Below are positions 23,806 to 38,700 of a stretch of DNA of 64,000 nucleotides, piece after piece. Each line of letters opens with the position of its first letter. Within the stretch, counting starts at the first letter, position 1. Source of the stretch: Scatophagus argus (lineage: Eukaryota; Chordata; Actinopteri; Scatophagidae); assembly GCF_020382885.2 (NCBI RefSeq), contig NC_058508.1:7246055-7310054 (forward strand). The letters run 5' to 3'. The translations under genes were made by a program, and so were the position numbers. The notes under the pieces were generated by a model. It ran no database searches. It was given only the letters and a program-made list of their open reading frames with translations, and was not told where the DNA came from.

Positions 23806-25506
23806 GTTGTTTACAGCCTTTGCATAAAAACTGCACAGAAAATCGCACCATCCTCAACACCAAGTGTGTATGGTGCAACAGAACACATGACATGAGAGAA
23901 GTGAGATCGTCAAAACAGGTAAACTGTGCTAGATTTATTCACCATCCTTTCTTAATAACCATCCTTGTGTGGTCAGATTTGAACCTTTATTAGTATTCAT
24001 CTAAAGAATACTAATATTTTCTGCTGAAATGTTCCCTTATTTGATGCAAGGAATTAAACATTAAACATGGTAAACTCACTACTTTGATGTTGTGTGTTCC
24101 GTTGTACTTTAGACACCGATTTGGTGTCCTGGCTGGTGTGATCCCGTTGTGTTTTGGAGTGGACAAGAGTTACTGAGGCTTGGTTACAGTGCTCAGTGAC
24201 TGAGAAGGAATGTGGGCCAGGGGTGTAAAGAGGGGAGACCACTGGTTCCTGCCACACTTTGTACCCTCCCCTACTTTTTAGCATGCTTGGACAGACCTCA
24301 TCCATCTTCACACTCAACCTTCATTTAGGTCCTGATTACCGCCTTTAAAGTTTTGTGACTGCATTGCCCTCAGATGTGAGCGTATCACTTTGACTGAATC
24401 TGTAGACATATCTGACATATCAACATGCGACAAAGCAATCAAAACCACTGCTGTGGTAACTGACACGACACTGGGTATCTCCAGGACCACATTTTGCTAT
24501 GATAACAAACACACACAGACTCACAAGGTGAAAACAATGCTAGTCACTCACAGCTGATAATTTAAGACAGATTTTTAAGAGGTAATATCACAAAAACATA
24601 CAGTATTACATTACATTACATTATTAGTACATTAATACTTTTTATTTTTTTTATTCCTACAAATACAACTAGAAGTTTTCATTCCTGCTCATTAACAGTG
24701 AGTTTATTTTTTTCATTTCTAATGTTTTGAACCACTCAAGGTTAAAAAAGTAGATAGCCCTGATGTTAGGTCAGTTTGTCACTTGTAGCAATCAAAAAAA
24801 TGCAAATCTGTTGGACCGACAAATACAGTTGCTTGCTGCTCCCTCTGTTTCAGCCTCTGACTGGACGGAAAATGTAAAGCCAAGGTGTTAATTTGCAGTG
24901 AGGGGGCGCAGGGATCAGGGGTCCTCACAGAAGAATTTACCAAAGCCTTGTTTGTTAGCCAGCTGGACCGCAGACTGTAAGTACTGGACACAGTCAAGAG
25001 TGAAATGTCACTGGCAGATAACGGAAGCTTAATCTGGTAGAGTTACATATAGTACACCTTTAGTTAATGTTACCAAGCAAGCTGGGGCTGTGACACTCAA
25101 AGGTAAGCCAGTCTTTTTCTCCAATTTGTTTTCGAGGTTACACTTTTTATCTTTTTTAGGGCAATTTTCCAACTGATAAGCTTCTCTTTGTGGTGCTTTA
25201 AGAGTAGATTTGAGATATCGAGATGTAAATACAATATTTGACAACCAACAATAATGTTTTTAAATCTTTTTTCCCAAAGTATACAAATAAGAAAACAGCT
25301 CTTAAGCAATGTTCATATGTTATGTAGCAAGAGGGGAAAAAAAGCTTTCAAGAAATTAAATACAAGTACTAAATGATCACAAGTTTGAACAGTTAAACTT
25401 TCAACGTACATTAGGTTTAAAGGATCGGGTTGTTTAGGAGTTGAAGAGTTTTGACTGCAAGTTTTATTTTTTCATATGACTGTAACAATTGTTTTACTTT
25501 GCACAG
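23806..25506. other. Intergenic rangap1-chadl; possible chadl leader exon
   Basis: There is no coding sequence, tRNA or recognisable transposon in this 1.7 kb. A donor-like CAGACT/GTAAGT at 24976/24977 and the acceptor-like TTTGCACAG at 25506 would splice a non-coding exon from about 24.85 kb directly onto the chadl ATG. That exon is inferred only. Confidence 0.4.
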
Positions 25507-28500
25507 ATGCGTTTCTTCTCTGCAACCTTCCTGCTGATATCAGTAGTGAGTTTACCCGCTGAAGCGGGCAAATGTCCCAAAGTGTGCAGCTGTGACAGCA
25601 CCAAACTCACGGTCGCCTGCATCGGCAAGAATTTAACTGAGGTTCCCCCAAGTATAGATGAGGTGAGGAATTCAAATGTAAAGTGTAGTAGTTCACTTCA
25701 CACAACTGTTTGAGAAAGGAATGCTGAATGGCAGCTATGGACTGTACAGTTTTGCATTTCAGATGTTTCTTAAAGTTAAAACTTTATCAATCCAAAGGCA
25801 AATGTACAGTAGTTTAAGACCTCTTGTGTGTCATTCATACTGCTGTAAGTTGGAGATAAGTGTTCTGCTCTTTCTTCTCCCAGTCCCGACCTTTAATTGT
25901 GCATCACCTCTACCTCAGATACATCCTGTGGTCTGCTTTGTTTCTCACAGATTACAGTGCAACTCGACCTGAGGAATAACAACCTACAGGAGCTGTCCAG
26001 GGGAGCGTTCACCCTCACACCCTACCTCACCCACCTCAACCTGCAGCGTTGCAACATTATCAAGGTGAAGGAGGGTGCTTTCCGGTCTCTGGGTCGCGTG
26101 GTCTCCCTAAACCTGGCTTATAACAAAATTGATGTCCTTTACCAAGTAAGTGGAGAAAGCAAAAACTGCAGTTGACATTTTTCCATTTTGGAAAAACATT
26201 TTGGATATATGAGATTATTTCTTTTGCTTCCCGCACTCCTCATTTTACCTCTAACCTGACTACAGGAGTCGTTTGATGGCCTCTCCTCCCTGAAGGAACT
26301 GCACCTGGACCATAACCGTGTGGAGGAGATCCAGCCTGGAGCCTTTGCACAGCTTGGTTTCCTCAACATGCTGGCCCTCACCCACAATCAGCTAGTTTAC
26401 ATCCCCAACATGGCCTTCCAGGTACTCAGACTTATTATTATAAACTGATACAAATGCAGGAAACTGCTTTGCTCACATACTGCACAGACGCTTCACAATG
26501 GATGAGTATATTTGGCAATCACACAGAGGTCTGACTCCTCTTGCAGGGCCTGAACAACATTAAGTGGCTCCGTCTTAGCCATAACTCCCTGAACAACTTG
26601 GCCCCTGAGGCGTTCACTGGACTGTTCACCCTCAGCCGCCTCAGCCTGGACCACAATGAGCTGCAGTTCTTCCCCACTCAGACCATGAACAGGTGAAACA
26701 ATCTGGTGGTTGACATTTATCTCAGCCCTGTTGCCTAAGAGCAGCCCCACAGAGCTGCAGACAGGCTGTGGACATTTTGTCTTGTTTGAAGTTAAGAGTT
26801 GGTAGATTTTATATTCAAGTCATTCAACTTTTTACTCGACTCTCTCCTCCCTGTGAAGACTGCGAGAGGTCACACGCCTGGACATGAGCCACAACCCCAT
26901 GATCTACCTCGGAGAAGAATCCATCTCTATGCTGAAACTCACACACCTCTACCTTGACCACATGTCCCTTCAGGACTTGTCAGATCAGGCTTTGTCCGGC
27001 GCCCCCCTCCTCTCCCACTTGGACCTCAGCCACAATCAACTTCGTTATCTGGAGCCTCTGTCAGGCCCCAAGCAGCTGCGGAGCCTCAACCTGACAGGTA
27101 CAACGCTGTTCTCACATTTTTCATTAGTACAGTTTTAGACATGAATAAAAGAAATTTTTAATACATACCTATTATCATTCATTTTCTTCAAGGCAACCCG
27201 GTCTACTGTAACTGCTACATGCGGCCCCTGAAGGTGTGGGCTCGTGTCGGTGGTGTGAAGCTGCTGGGAGTGTGTGCTGGACCTCCTCACCTCTCAGATG
27301 AGCCGCTGCAGACCGTGGCTCCTCTGGATCTGCGCTGCCGCAGTCGGGGGGAGACACTAAAAGATGAATTTGAGAAGGATGATGAGAGCACAGGAAGTCC
27401 CCCACCCACAGCCAAGCCCAAGCAGAAAGTCAAGTGTCCAGTTAACTGTGACTGTGACGTGAGTGTTTTCTGTGGGGGCCGCACTGGTGACAGAAACAAA
27501 ATTTCTCCTTTGTGGGGCAGATTTTGTCCACTTACACCAGTATTAAGTCATAGTACACGTCCAACATTAGCCACTTTCTAGAAAAAATGGCACACAAAGA
27601 AAACTGTTACTTGACATTAAGTGGCTTTGTACGTACAAAGTGTTACCTACAGTTTTCATTTGTAGATTAAGATTTTACGTAATAAGAGCCTATGATCAAC
27701 CTTAAAAGTTGATAGATTGCAACTGATTAAATTGTTCCACAGATAAAGAAGTTATCCACTTTGACCAGCCACAACACTGAAATACTGCACACACACTTAT
27801 GTAGCCCACAACTTTACTGTTTTCATTCACTCTCACCTGTCTTATTCGCCATGGATTCTCTGCTGCAAAAGTCAGCTGTTTATAGTGAGAAAAGCTCTAA
27901 GAACTTGTAACAAATTTGTCAACTAGACAGCAAGGTGAAAATAGTGTAATAATTAGCAACTAAAGAGTCAGATGAATTCCAGGAGATAGAGAAGACTAAA
28001 AACAGCTAAAAGGAGAGCAGATATTGGACTTTGCTAAAAACTTCGGCATATCAACTTAAAATGTAGTAATATCTCAAAGCTGTGTTCACAGTTTGTTTCA
28101 CTGCTGGCAAATGTCTGAATGCTTTGTGCAGCACTGTCTATAAATCCCAACTAGATGTATTTTTAATAATAATATTACATTTTGACTTGACCCTCCCCAG
28201 ATTGAAGCCCAACACGCCACATGTGAGGGTCGAGGTCACACCAAAGTCCCGCGAGGTTTCCCCACCAAGACGCAGCTGCTTGATCTCCGCAGCAACCACT
28301 TCCACTACCTTCCTGCCAACAGCTTCCCAGGCACCAGCCAAGTTGTTTCTCTTCACCTGGAGTTCTGCAAAATCCATGAAATCGAAGGTGGTGCCTTTCG
28401 AGGTATGAAGAACCTACTTTATTTGTATCTTTCTGATAATGACCTCACTTCCTTGGATCGTGAAGCCTTTGCTGGAGTTCCCGAGCTCACCTACCTGCAC

Positions 28501-30349
28501 CTGGAGGGGAACAGGCTGACGCAGTTCCCTGGATCAGGTCAGTGGTTAGTCAAGTCTGGCTGTATACAAATTAAAGTTGCATGAATTTACAAGGTACATT
28601 TTATTAAAACACATACAAAGGAAACTAAAACAGATATGTTCTGTCTCTTTATTCTCTCTCGTGTAGCTCTGGCACTTTTACCAAGTCTGTTTGTGTTACA
28701 CCTGGAGCGAAATGCCATTTCCAAACTAGAGCCCACTGGTTTGCTGTCCTCAGTCACCCCTAAGCTTAAGGAACTTTACTTGACCAATAACACCATAACA
28801 TCCATTGCCAAGGGTGCCCTGGACTCTACTTTCCTAGGTACACTTCACCTGGATTCAAATCAGCTGACAGAGATGCCTACCTACGCTTTGACAGAGGCCC
28901 CTAACCTGGAGGAGCTCAAACTCTCCCAGAATTCAATTCGATGGGTCGGACCAAATGCATTCCAGCGCATATCCCAAAGTCTAAAGAGGCTGTACATGGA
29001 TCAGATGGGAATGGAGAAGGTATAACAGGCCTTATTTCAATTAAGAGGACAAAAAAGAAAAAGTCCACAGCTACGCTTAGGCTCACATGCTGCACTTTAT
29101 GTGACTAAATGCTAATGCTAGCATACCAATACACTTACACTGATAATGCTAACATGCTGATGTTACGCAGGTATAATATTTAGCATGTTCATTGTCTTAG
29201 CTTAGCCTGTTAGCATGCTAACATTTTCTAATTAGCACTAAAGACAAAGTACAGCTGAGTCTGATCTTAATGTCATTAGTTTTGCAGGTGTTTGTTCATA
29301 AACCAGATGAAATATTGACCTCTTGATGGCACTAATGGCAGTGCATCCAATAGCTGTTAATACATGTCTCCAAAAATCAAAATGTGAACCTCATGGTGGC
29401 ACTAGAGCAAATGTCAGAGGATCACCAAAGTCAGTAAGTTTCTTCCTGTGGAGATCATAAATGTCTGTACAAAAGTTACTTCCATGGCTAAAAACATTGC
29501 TATGGCCATTTGGGGAAATCCATGTTATGTCACTATCACACTGGTTGCTGCTTCAATGTAACCACTTCTGCTGTAACATCTGCCTGTCCCACTGAATTTT
29601 TGCACCACCCAGATTTCCAGGGATGCTCTAGCAGGGTTGGGCCCTGTGCTGAGGGCTCTCACTTTGAAAGGAAACCAGCTGGAGGAGCTTCCTGACCTGA
29701 GCCCACTCACTGGCCTGGAGGTGGTTGACCTGGAGGACAACCCCCTGCTATGTGACTGTTCTCTGCTGCCACTACGCAGGTCAGTTCAGAGTTTACAAGG
29801 TTTAGAAAATCATTTGGCAGAGACATCATTTCAGGAATGGGTTGAGATGTTATAAGCAAATAAACTGAAATTGTATACTTGCGTTACTGCTCAAGTGTCA
29901 ATTCCTATAAATTGCCAGGGAGCTATTTCTTAAGGATCAAGAAAGCATAGTAATCAGTTCACCTAGATTAGCAACTAAGTCACATTATTAACAATAATAA
30001 CAGTTATTTAACTGGTTGCTCTTTGTCTCCCTTTGTCTCTTTGTCTCTAAGGTGGATGGAGAATGTAACTTTGCAGGTGATTGCTACCTGTGGTCATCCT
30101 CCTGAGATCAGAGGTCAGAAGGTCCAGGACATCCATGTCTTCAGATCCTGCCCAGAAAGCATCTCCCCTCCAGATGAGAAGGTTGTTGTAGACCCCGGAC
30201 CTGCAAAATTGAAGAAACCCAAAGCCAGCATCTCAAGGGCCCCTGGAGTCAAGGTTAAGCCTGCCAAACCCAAAGCTAAACTATCCAAACCAACCAAGAA
30301 CAGGCCTCCTGTGACGCAGAGATTGACGAAGAACAAGAAGACACTATAA
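25507..30349 (+). CDS. chadl: Chondroadherin-like small leucine-rich repeat protein
   Basis: Ten exons join in frame into 770 residues (human 762): 25507-25662, 25951-26145, 26266-26421, 26547-26692, 26859-27097, 27193-27458, 28201-28537, 28667-29019, 29613-29779 and 30052-30349. The start gives a clean signal peptide (MRFFSATFLLISVVSLPAEA). Two tandem modules follow. Each has an LRRNT cap (CPKVCSCD; CPVNCDCD), leucine-rich repeats (LDLRNNNLQELSRGAF, LYLSDNDLTSLDREAF) and an LRRCT cap (NPVYCNC; NPLLCDC). The tail is Lys/Pro-rich and basic (KLKKPKA to KKTL). CHADL is a secreted cartilage-matrix protein that binds collagen and restrains fibril assembly. The gene is in tandem with rangap1, as in mammals. 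Confidence 0.95.
29090..29500 (+). repeat. Dispersed repeat, family A copy 3 (longest)
   Basis: This copy adds the left part of the family: AATGCTAACATGCTGATG, then TTAGCATGCTAACATTTTC and AATTAGCACTAAAGACAAAG. After these come CTCATGGTGGCACTAGAG, GGATCACCAAAGTCAGTAAG and ATGTCTGTACAAAAG. It fills most of chadl intron 8 (29020-29612). Confidence 0.7.
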
Positions 30350-30426
30350 TAAACGAATATAACAGTCATTCCTGGTATCATATCATGAGTTTGATTTTGC
30401 AATCTGATGGACTTCTTTTCCTTTTC

Positions 30427-30432
30427 AATAAA
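30427..30432 (+). terminator. chadl polyadenylation signal
   Basis: AATAAA 78 bases after the TAA stop, with GT-rich sequence (CTGTGTGGAG) just downstream. The 3' UTR is short. The remaining bases to the tRNA gene show nothing else. Confidence 0.65.
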
Positions 30433-30738
30433 GAATTTAAGATTACAACTCTGTGTGGAGTTCACATGTTTTTTTTGCTGTCTGAACATAGTGAACACAA
30501 AATGAAAGAAAAAAGCAACAATGCAACAATTGATCAGATTAGTTTGCCATTCAAAGAGAGCATCTTCAATAATATTGAATATTATATTATACAAGACAGT
30601 CCCATTGAACATTTAGTTAGGTTGCCAAGATCATCTCGGAAAAACTACAGTGAATAATGATAATAAATGAATGAGCATTGACCGCCATACATACCTGCAA
30701 ACTAATAAGATCATCCAAGTCGTTCTTTACATAACAGC

Positions 30739-30810
30739 GGTTCCATGGTGTAATGGTTAGCACTCTGGACTCTGAATCCAGCGATCCGAGTTCAAATCTC
30801 GGTGGAACCT
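30739..30810 (+). tRNA. tRNA-Gln (anticodon CTG)
   Basis: A 72-nt cloverleaf starting GGTTCCA with 3' TGGAACC plus discriminator T. The acceptor arms pair perfectly. The anticodon stem CTGGA/TCCAG encloses the loop CTCTGAA, with the anticodon CTG at 30772-30774. The T arm carries GTTCAAATC. No CCA end is encoded and there is no intron, as expected for a eukaryotic nuclear tRNA-Gln. Internal A and B boxes look intact, so Pol III transcription is likely. It lies between chadl and rbx1 as a single copy. Confidence 0.95.
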
Positions 30811-30814
30811 GAAG

Positions 30815-30821
30815 TTTTTTT
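30815..30821 (+). terminator. RNA polymerase III terminator
   Basis: A run of seven T begins four bases after the tRNA. A second T run (TTTTTT) follows at about 30825. Confidence 0.85.
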
Positions 30822-30972
30822 GATGTTTTTTCTCTCTTCACTTAAAGTTAAGTTAGAAAAAGTTAAAAGTTAAAAAAAAATATATATTTTTTTTCAGAAA
30901 TATAATCAATACTTCACCAGAGTCATCACAAACAAGTATAATCACAGATTAACACTTACCTTAATACACTGA

Positions 30973-33380
<2,408 letters not shown>

Positions 33381-33505
33381 CTGTATTATTGTTGGTCATT
33401 TTCTTGGCTATTGCAAGAGTCACACTTACTGCTTCTGTTCTCTCCCGCTTGTAAACAAGTTGTTATTTTACACCCATGTTTGTTTTGGTATATTGTAAGT
33501 ATACA

Positions 33506-33511
33506 AATAAA
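33506..33511 (+). terminator. rbx1 polyadenylation signal
   Basis: AATAAA 126 bases after the TAG stop, followed by a T/GT-rich stretch. A longer 3' UTR cannot be excluded. Confidence 0.55.
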
Positions 33512-35190
33512 AATGAATGTTGTCACAAAAAAACTTGTTTTACTTGTTCAGCTGGTAGGGATTTCTGATTCTTCGGTGTGCTTGTTCTTGAGCCACAGAC
33601 TGCATTTAATGATGATAGCTTTTGCTGAAAATAACATGGGTCAACGTTCAGTTTGGTCTTCTGCAGGAACTCACTTCATTATTAGTTTAACTACATGTTG
33701 GTGGATAAAAAGAGCTGTCCTCAGCAATGAGAATTTGCTCTGTAAGATCAGCTTTGATTCAGAGCTCCATGAGAGCCAAAGTGACCATGTGTTACAGAGC
33801 AGTAATCCCCTGGCTGAAAGACTGATGTCGGGGTGGATTAAGTAGCCTGGTGAGCCACTCTCCCTCTGGGCCCGATTCATACTACAACCGCCTGCAGGTA
33901 CTCACTTTTACATTCATTTTCTGTTAAAAATTGCTATCTGCTGAAAGACAATTAAAGCCAGCATGTGCCTGAAATACAACAACCCAATTAGGCTCACAGC
34001 CAACAACTACTTTTGTTGATCATAACTAAAACTATTTTGATAAAATAATTGAAGTCATTTTCAAGCAAGAAGTTCCACTATTTTCCTAGTTAGTTTTATA
34101 TAATTTAATTGTAGAATTGCTTCCTTTAATCATTTCTGTAATAGAATATCTGCAGAGGAAGCAATCCAATGACAAACCTTGGGTGCTATGAAATTATAAT
34201 GGGCATTTGTAACTGTTTTGATATTTTAGTGAGCAAATGATTGAGAGGAAAAACAGCTTATTGATTGATAATGAAAATAATTGCTCATTTCAGCCCTATT
34301 ATTGAATAATGCATTAATTATGGTTTGAACCATTTGAGCTGATGTCAGTGTCACCCCACAACTACCCCGTTTAGTCGAACAAGTGTCATGATTATGAGAA
34401 TGTTTCTTCAAGTGAGGAAATGTTGAAAGTCAACCAAACAACACATCCATTTATGCTAAAAACACCAACTGACACAATCAGCCACAACATAGGATCTCCT
34501 GCCTAATACTGAGGCTACCGGGTCCCTCACTGCCAAAACAAAGGCCACTGCCCTCAGGGAGCACCATTTCCATGAAGAGGTGTACTTGTTCAGCAACAGT
34601 GTTTAGATAGGCGGTACGTGTCAAAATAACATCCATATGAATGTCAGGATACAAGGTTTCCCAGCAGAACATCGGCCAAGGCATCACACTGCAACCCTGT
34701 TGCCGGTTCACTGGTTTTCCTTCCTTGACCCCCTTTTGGTAGGTGCTGACCACCGCAGCCCGGAACATCCCACAAAAGCTGCAGTGACTGCGCTGACCCA
34801 GTCGTTTAGCCATCACAATTCATCCCTTGTCAAAGTCACTCAGATCCTTCCGCTTCCAACATATCAATGCCAAAATGTTCACTTGTTGCCTCACATATCC
34901 CACCCACTGCCAGGTGCCATTGTAACGAGATTATCACTTTTGTTCACTTCACCTATCAGTTTTCATAACATTATGTCTGATCAGTGTATATACAAGCTGC
35001 TGGTTTCAGTGTGCTGCTTGAAAAACTTCTTGAAAAATCTCCTGTTTTCTCAGTTCAATAGATGAGAAACAGCAGCTGGAAAAAAAAAACTGTTCAAAAG
35101 TATTTGGTTATTCTATAAAATCGGTTAAGCCTGGCTGTACAAGATGAAGTGTAGTGAAGCAGAAAGGAATGTCAAACCTGTTTTGCAGCA
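33512..35190. other. Convergent intergenic region rbx1-st13
   Basis: Apart from the Tc1-like remnant at 34466-34990 and the st13 3' UTR end, I see no gene. The open frame at 33411-33845 overlaps the rbx1 3' UTR and has no recognisable domain. Confidence 0.5.
34466..34990 (-). mobile_element. Internally deleted Tc1-like transposon
   Basis: The minus strand encodes a transposase piece (QRSHCSFCGMFRAAVVSTYQ, then VNRQQGCSVMPWPMFCWET and HMDVILTRTAYLN) of a common fish Tc1/mariner family. The right end, CATAATGTTATG flanked by TATACACTGATCAGA on its reverse strand, is the family's terminal inverted repeat. The left end (CTGACACAATCAGCCACAACAT) is a degenerate partner. The copy is about 525 bp against roughly 1.2 kb for the family, with the catalytic centre deleted, so it is inactive. 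Confidence 0.8.
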
Positions 35191-35197
35191 ACAGAGG

Positions 35198-35203
35198 TTT
35201 TAT
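35198..35203 (-). terminator. st13 polyadenylation signal
   Basis: AATAAA on the minus strand, 535 bases beyond the st13 stop codon. It is the best candidate for the end of the st13 3' UTR. Confidence 0.45.
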
Positions 35204-35737
35204 TATTGTGATTCATTTTTCCCAACAGGTTCAGACATCAAGATCAACAACTTTCTTTTTTGAATTAAGAATAGATCTGTTAACAAAAATGTATGAACAG
35301 TTGTGTGTGAGAGTTCGGCTCTGTTCAGAGAAAAAAAAAATCCAGTAGCTATATACCATAAAGACATATTAAATGGCTGTAAAAATATTTGTGATCTTAG
35401 CATTTTAATGCAGGAGCTCCCAGTTTAGCTTTTCCAGATACAGGTTAAGAAATGTCAACCTGTGGTTAAGTGAAGTCCCAGCTGAGACGAGTCAGAAAAG
35501 GTTGTCAGACCTGACTCCTAACCATGGGGTTGCTTTGTTGAGACGCTGCTAAGTGCTAACAGGCGGATTAAGAACATTTAAGAAGTTGCCCAGCTTTCTC
35601 TCCATCACACCAATTAACCCTTCACCCACTCCCATGTTTGATCTGCACACAGTGGAATAATTGTTGAAAAGTGTTGTGGCTCTCCAGACTGATGCACCAC
35701 GTTTCCACTCTCCCCTCAGCTTTGGTCTTTTTCCCGT

Positions 35738-38700
35738 CTATGGCTGTGGCGGAGCTCCAAATTTGGCACTCAGCTTGGTGACGAGAGCCATGATTTTGGG
35801 GTTGTTCTGGTACTTGGCGATGTTGGCCGGGTTCTGTGCCACATCCTGGAAGGCAGCCATCACCTCGGGGTCCTGGAGTTATATACGGATAAACAGGGTC
35901 ACCTTTATTCACATACTGCCATGTCCGAATTAGCTTTAAAGGGAAGTGAAATGAAAAACACATTTTCGAATCTCTACTCTCTAACGCACTTCCACTTTGA
36001 AAAATCCACTTTTTCAGTTTTGTCTCTCAGCTTCCTGCTGCTTTTCCTGGCTCAAGTAAATCAAAGTAAATAAGTTTAATAAATATTCTTGCTTGGGAAT
36101 GATCATTAATAAAGATCGTAATGACAAAGAAATCAAAGAAATGAAGAAATGACAAAATCCAAATTTACAAGGCAATCACTTAATTACCTGGAGAGTGGGC
36201 CAATTTCTCTTATTCTGTCAAAGCAGACATACAGATCCTCTACATAAGGACACCAAGCGCAAAATGTTTTTTGCTTTGAACAGATTAAGAGTGGGGCAGA
36301 GCAAATTGACGTTTCATTACTACTGTTTGTTTATTTAGTCAGGTAGGCTTGTTAAAACTATTTTAGTTGAATTTATTTATTTGATTCCAACGACATGCTC
36401 AAGCCATTTTCCCTTCGTTTTTTGTGAATCTAAAGTTTCCGACGACTGTACAACTGACTCAAACAATGAAAGACGATATTTCAGCAAAAGCTGTGTGGTG
36501 ATTTCTGCTTAAACTTTGATTTTTAAACTTGATTGCTGTATATTCAATCAGGAATATTATAATAACGATATATCATTTATATCCCTGAAAGATTTGAAAC
36601 CAAGTTTTCAGGAAATGTAAGTGCTATCTAAACAACAATAATTAAATATAACACACTCAGACACTTGTTAAAAAGACACTCCAACAGTTAAATGTTCACT
36701 AGGAGCAATACGGCAGTGTTAAAGGTGTCTCGATATGAAAAATGCCCTTTTCATGTGCCTGTATGACTCTACCATTTATTGGTACATTAGTAAAATTCTA
36801 TTTTCATAAAGCCCACTCAACCTTTTCTTCAGTTTTAAATCAGAATGACTCATTTCACAGTTAGGGGCACATGCAAAATTCTGGTACATTGTGATGACCG
36901 ATGTGGCGCAGTCTATCCATCCCCTCCTCCTGTCATAGAAAACCCTTCAGGCCTACACCAGTTCTTACTGTAGCTGCACTGGCAGCAATAACTCTATACA
37001 GAGGGGAGACTGTGGGTGAGTACAACTACTCCAAAACTTTTACCCAAGTCTGCACACACATTTTCTGACTGTGAGGACAAGAGCAGGACCGACATCACAG
37101 TTAGATGGGTTGAATGGCGGTAATGTAAATGATTCCAACCAGGAAAACACTGCTGTCTTCTGGGTAGAAAACAGATGGAGCTTACAGAGTGTGCCTTTAA
37201 TAGCGCTGTGCCTGTGAGAGTGTTTTAGTTGTTCTGTATACCCCTCTAGCTTTTAAATCTCTTGATGGGGACAACAGATTAATGCATCCAAGTCTAGCTC
37301 TAATACACATGTTCTGGTGTGTGCAATTAAAACACGTCCCATCTCATCATCATCGTTGCATAAATGGAGATGATGATTTTGTATTTGTTGTCTACTTCTT
37401 ACTCTTTGTGTGGAAAATACTGTACGTCTCAGTGGGTTAACTGTTCACAGAGCCTTCACAGTGTTTAAAGCTGTGTTTGATATCAATTGTAGCATTAGTG
37501 TGCTTTAGAGGTGCAGGTAGGTGGATGTGGCCTTTGAACAGAACCAAGATGGTTGTTTCCCCTTGTTTCCAGTCTTTATGCTAAGGTTACCATTTTCTGG
37601 CTAGTTTCATATTTACCATACACACGAGAGTGGTATCAATCTATCAAAGAAACAAAACATGTAACAGCTGAGCAGGTGAATCACCTTCATGGCGTTGAGC
37701 AGCTCAGGATCCTTCAGGAACTCTCCGAGACCAGGCATGCCAGCTGGGCCTCCGCCTGGGAACCCAGCAGCACCTGCAGAACAGCAGTGAGACTCATTAA
37801 CAATAGCAACACTCACTACTGCACTTGGAGGTGCAATCACATCCACAGTGAAAATGATATCTCAATACCATTGAGATGAGTGTCAGTTTCATCCCATCAT
37901 GCAATGACCCGGCTTGTTTCAAATCTCTTACCTGGGAAGAATCCTCCTGCTCCTGTCCCAAACTGTCGTGCTTCCTCCTCCTGTTGAGGGACAAAAGGAT
38001 GAGTTTGGAGTTTATCAGCGTCACGAGAATTCAGGAGTTGCATGTGGTTTCTTCTGTTTATGAGGCTTAGGGAAGACTGCTATTGTAAAAATGTTCATGA
38101 TGAATGAAGGTGACGTAGAGATGGGAGGTGGGACAGTACCTGACCGTCTGACTAACCCCTTCACTGAACAACAATCTGTCCAAACCCAGCTTAACAACCA
38201 CAGCACAATAGCATAACACAACACAACACAAGAGCATATGTGTAAGGAATGGATTAAACAGTGTATCTTCTGTTATAACTTGAGTTCCAAATGTTAGCAT
38301 GTGTATCTAGCTAACAGAAGTAACCCAGTGTGATTTTTTTTTTTCAATACAAAAAAGCTTACTTAATAATGGTACATCTAATGCACCGTTTTTGCTCACT
38401 GTGTGGTGTGAGAAAACTTGATGGATGTACCAATGGGAACTAGCATGTAGAATTGTTCAAAGTAAAGAGCCATTTCCTTTTTTTCTGAAATAAGAAACCC
38501 CCACAGCAACTCACCCTCTGAGCCCGCGCATGCTCCTCTCTGGCTTTCTTTATCCGTTCTTGTTTATCCCTGATCTCCTTCTCTTCTCTCTTGCGCTCAT
38601 ATTTGCGTCTGTGCTCCATGATTTTGTTAGCCTAATAAAGGAAAACGTGACAAGAATGACGAACCACAAACTCACAGGTTGGGAACCTCATCTTTGATTG

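Noticed and set aside
30115-30612. 165-codon minus-strand frame over the chadl 3' end
   Set aside because: It is the antisense shadow of the chadl Lys/Pro-rich last exon.
30617-30841. Minus-strand frame including PPRFELGSLDSESRV
   Set aside because: It is the antisense of the tRNA-Gln gene, a familiar artefact in ORF lists.
33411-33845. 144-codon plus-strand frame after rbx1
   Set aside because: It overlaps the rbx1 3' UTR and poly(A) signal, has no domain, and is AT-rich low-complexity translation.
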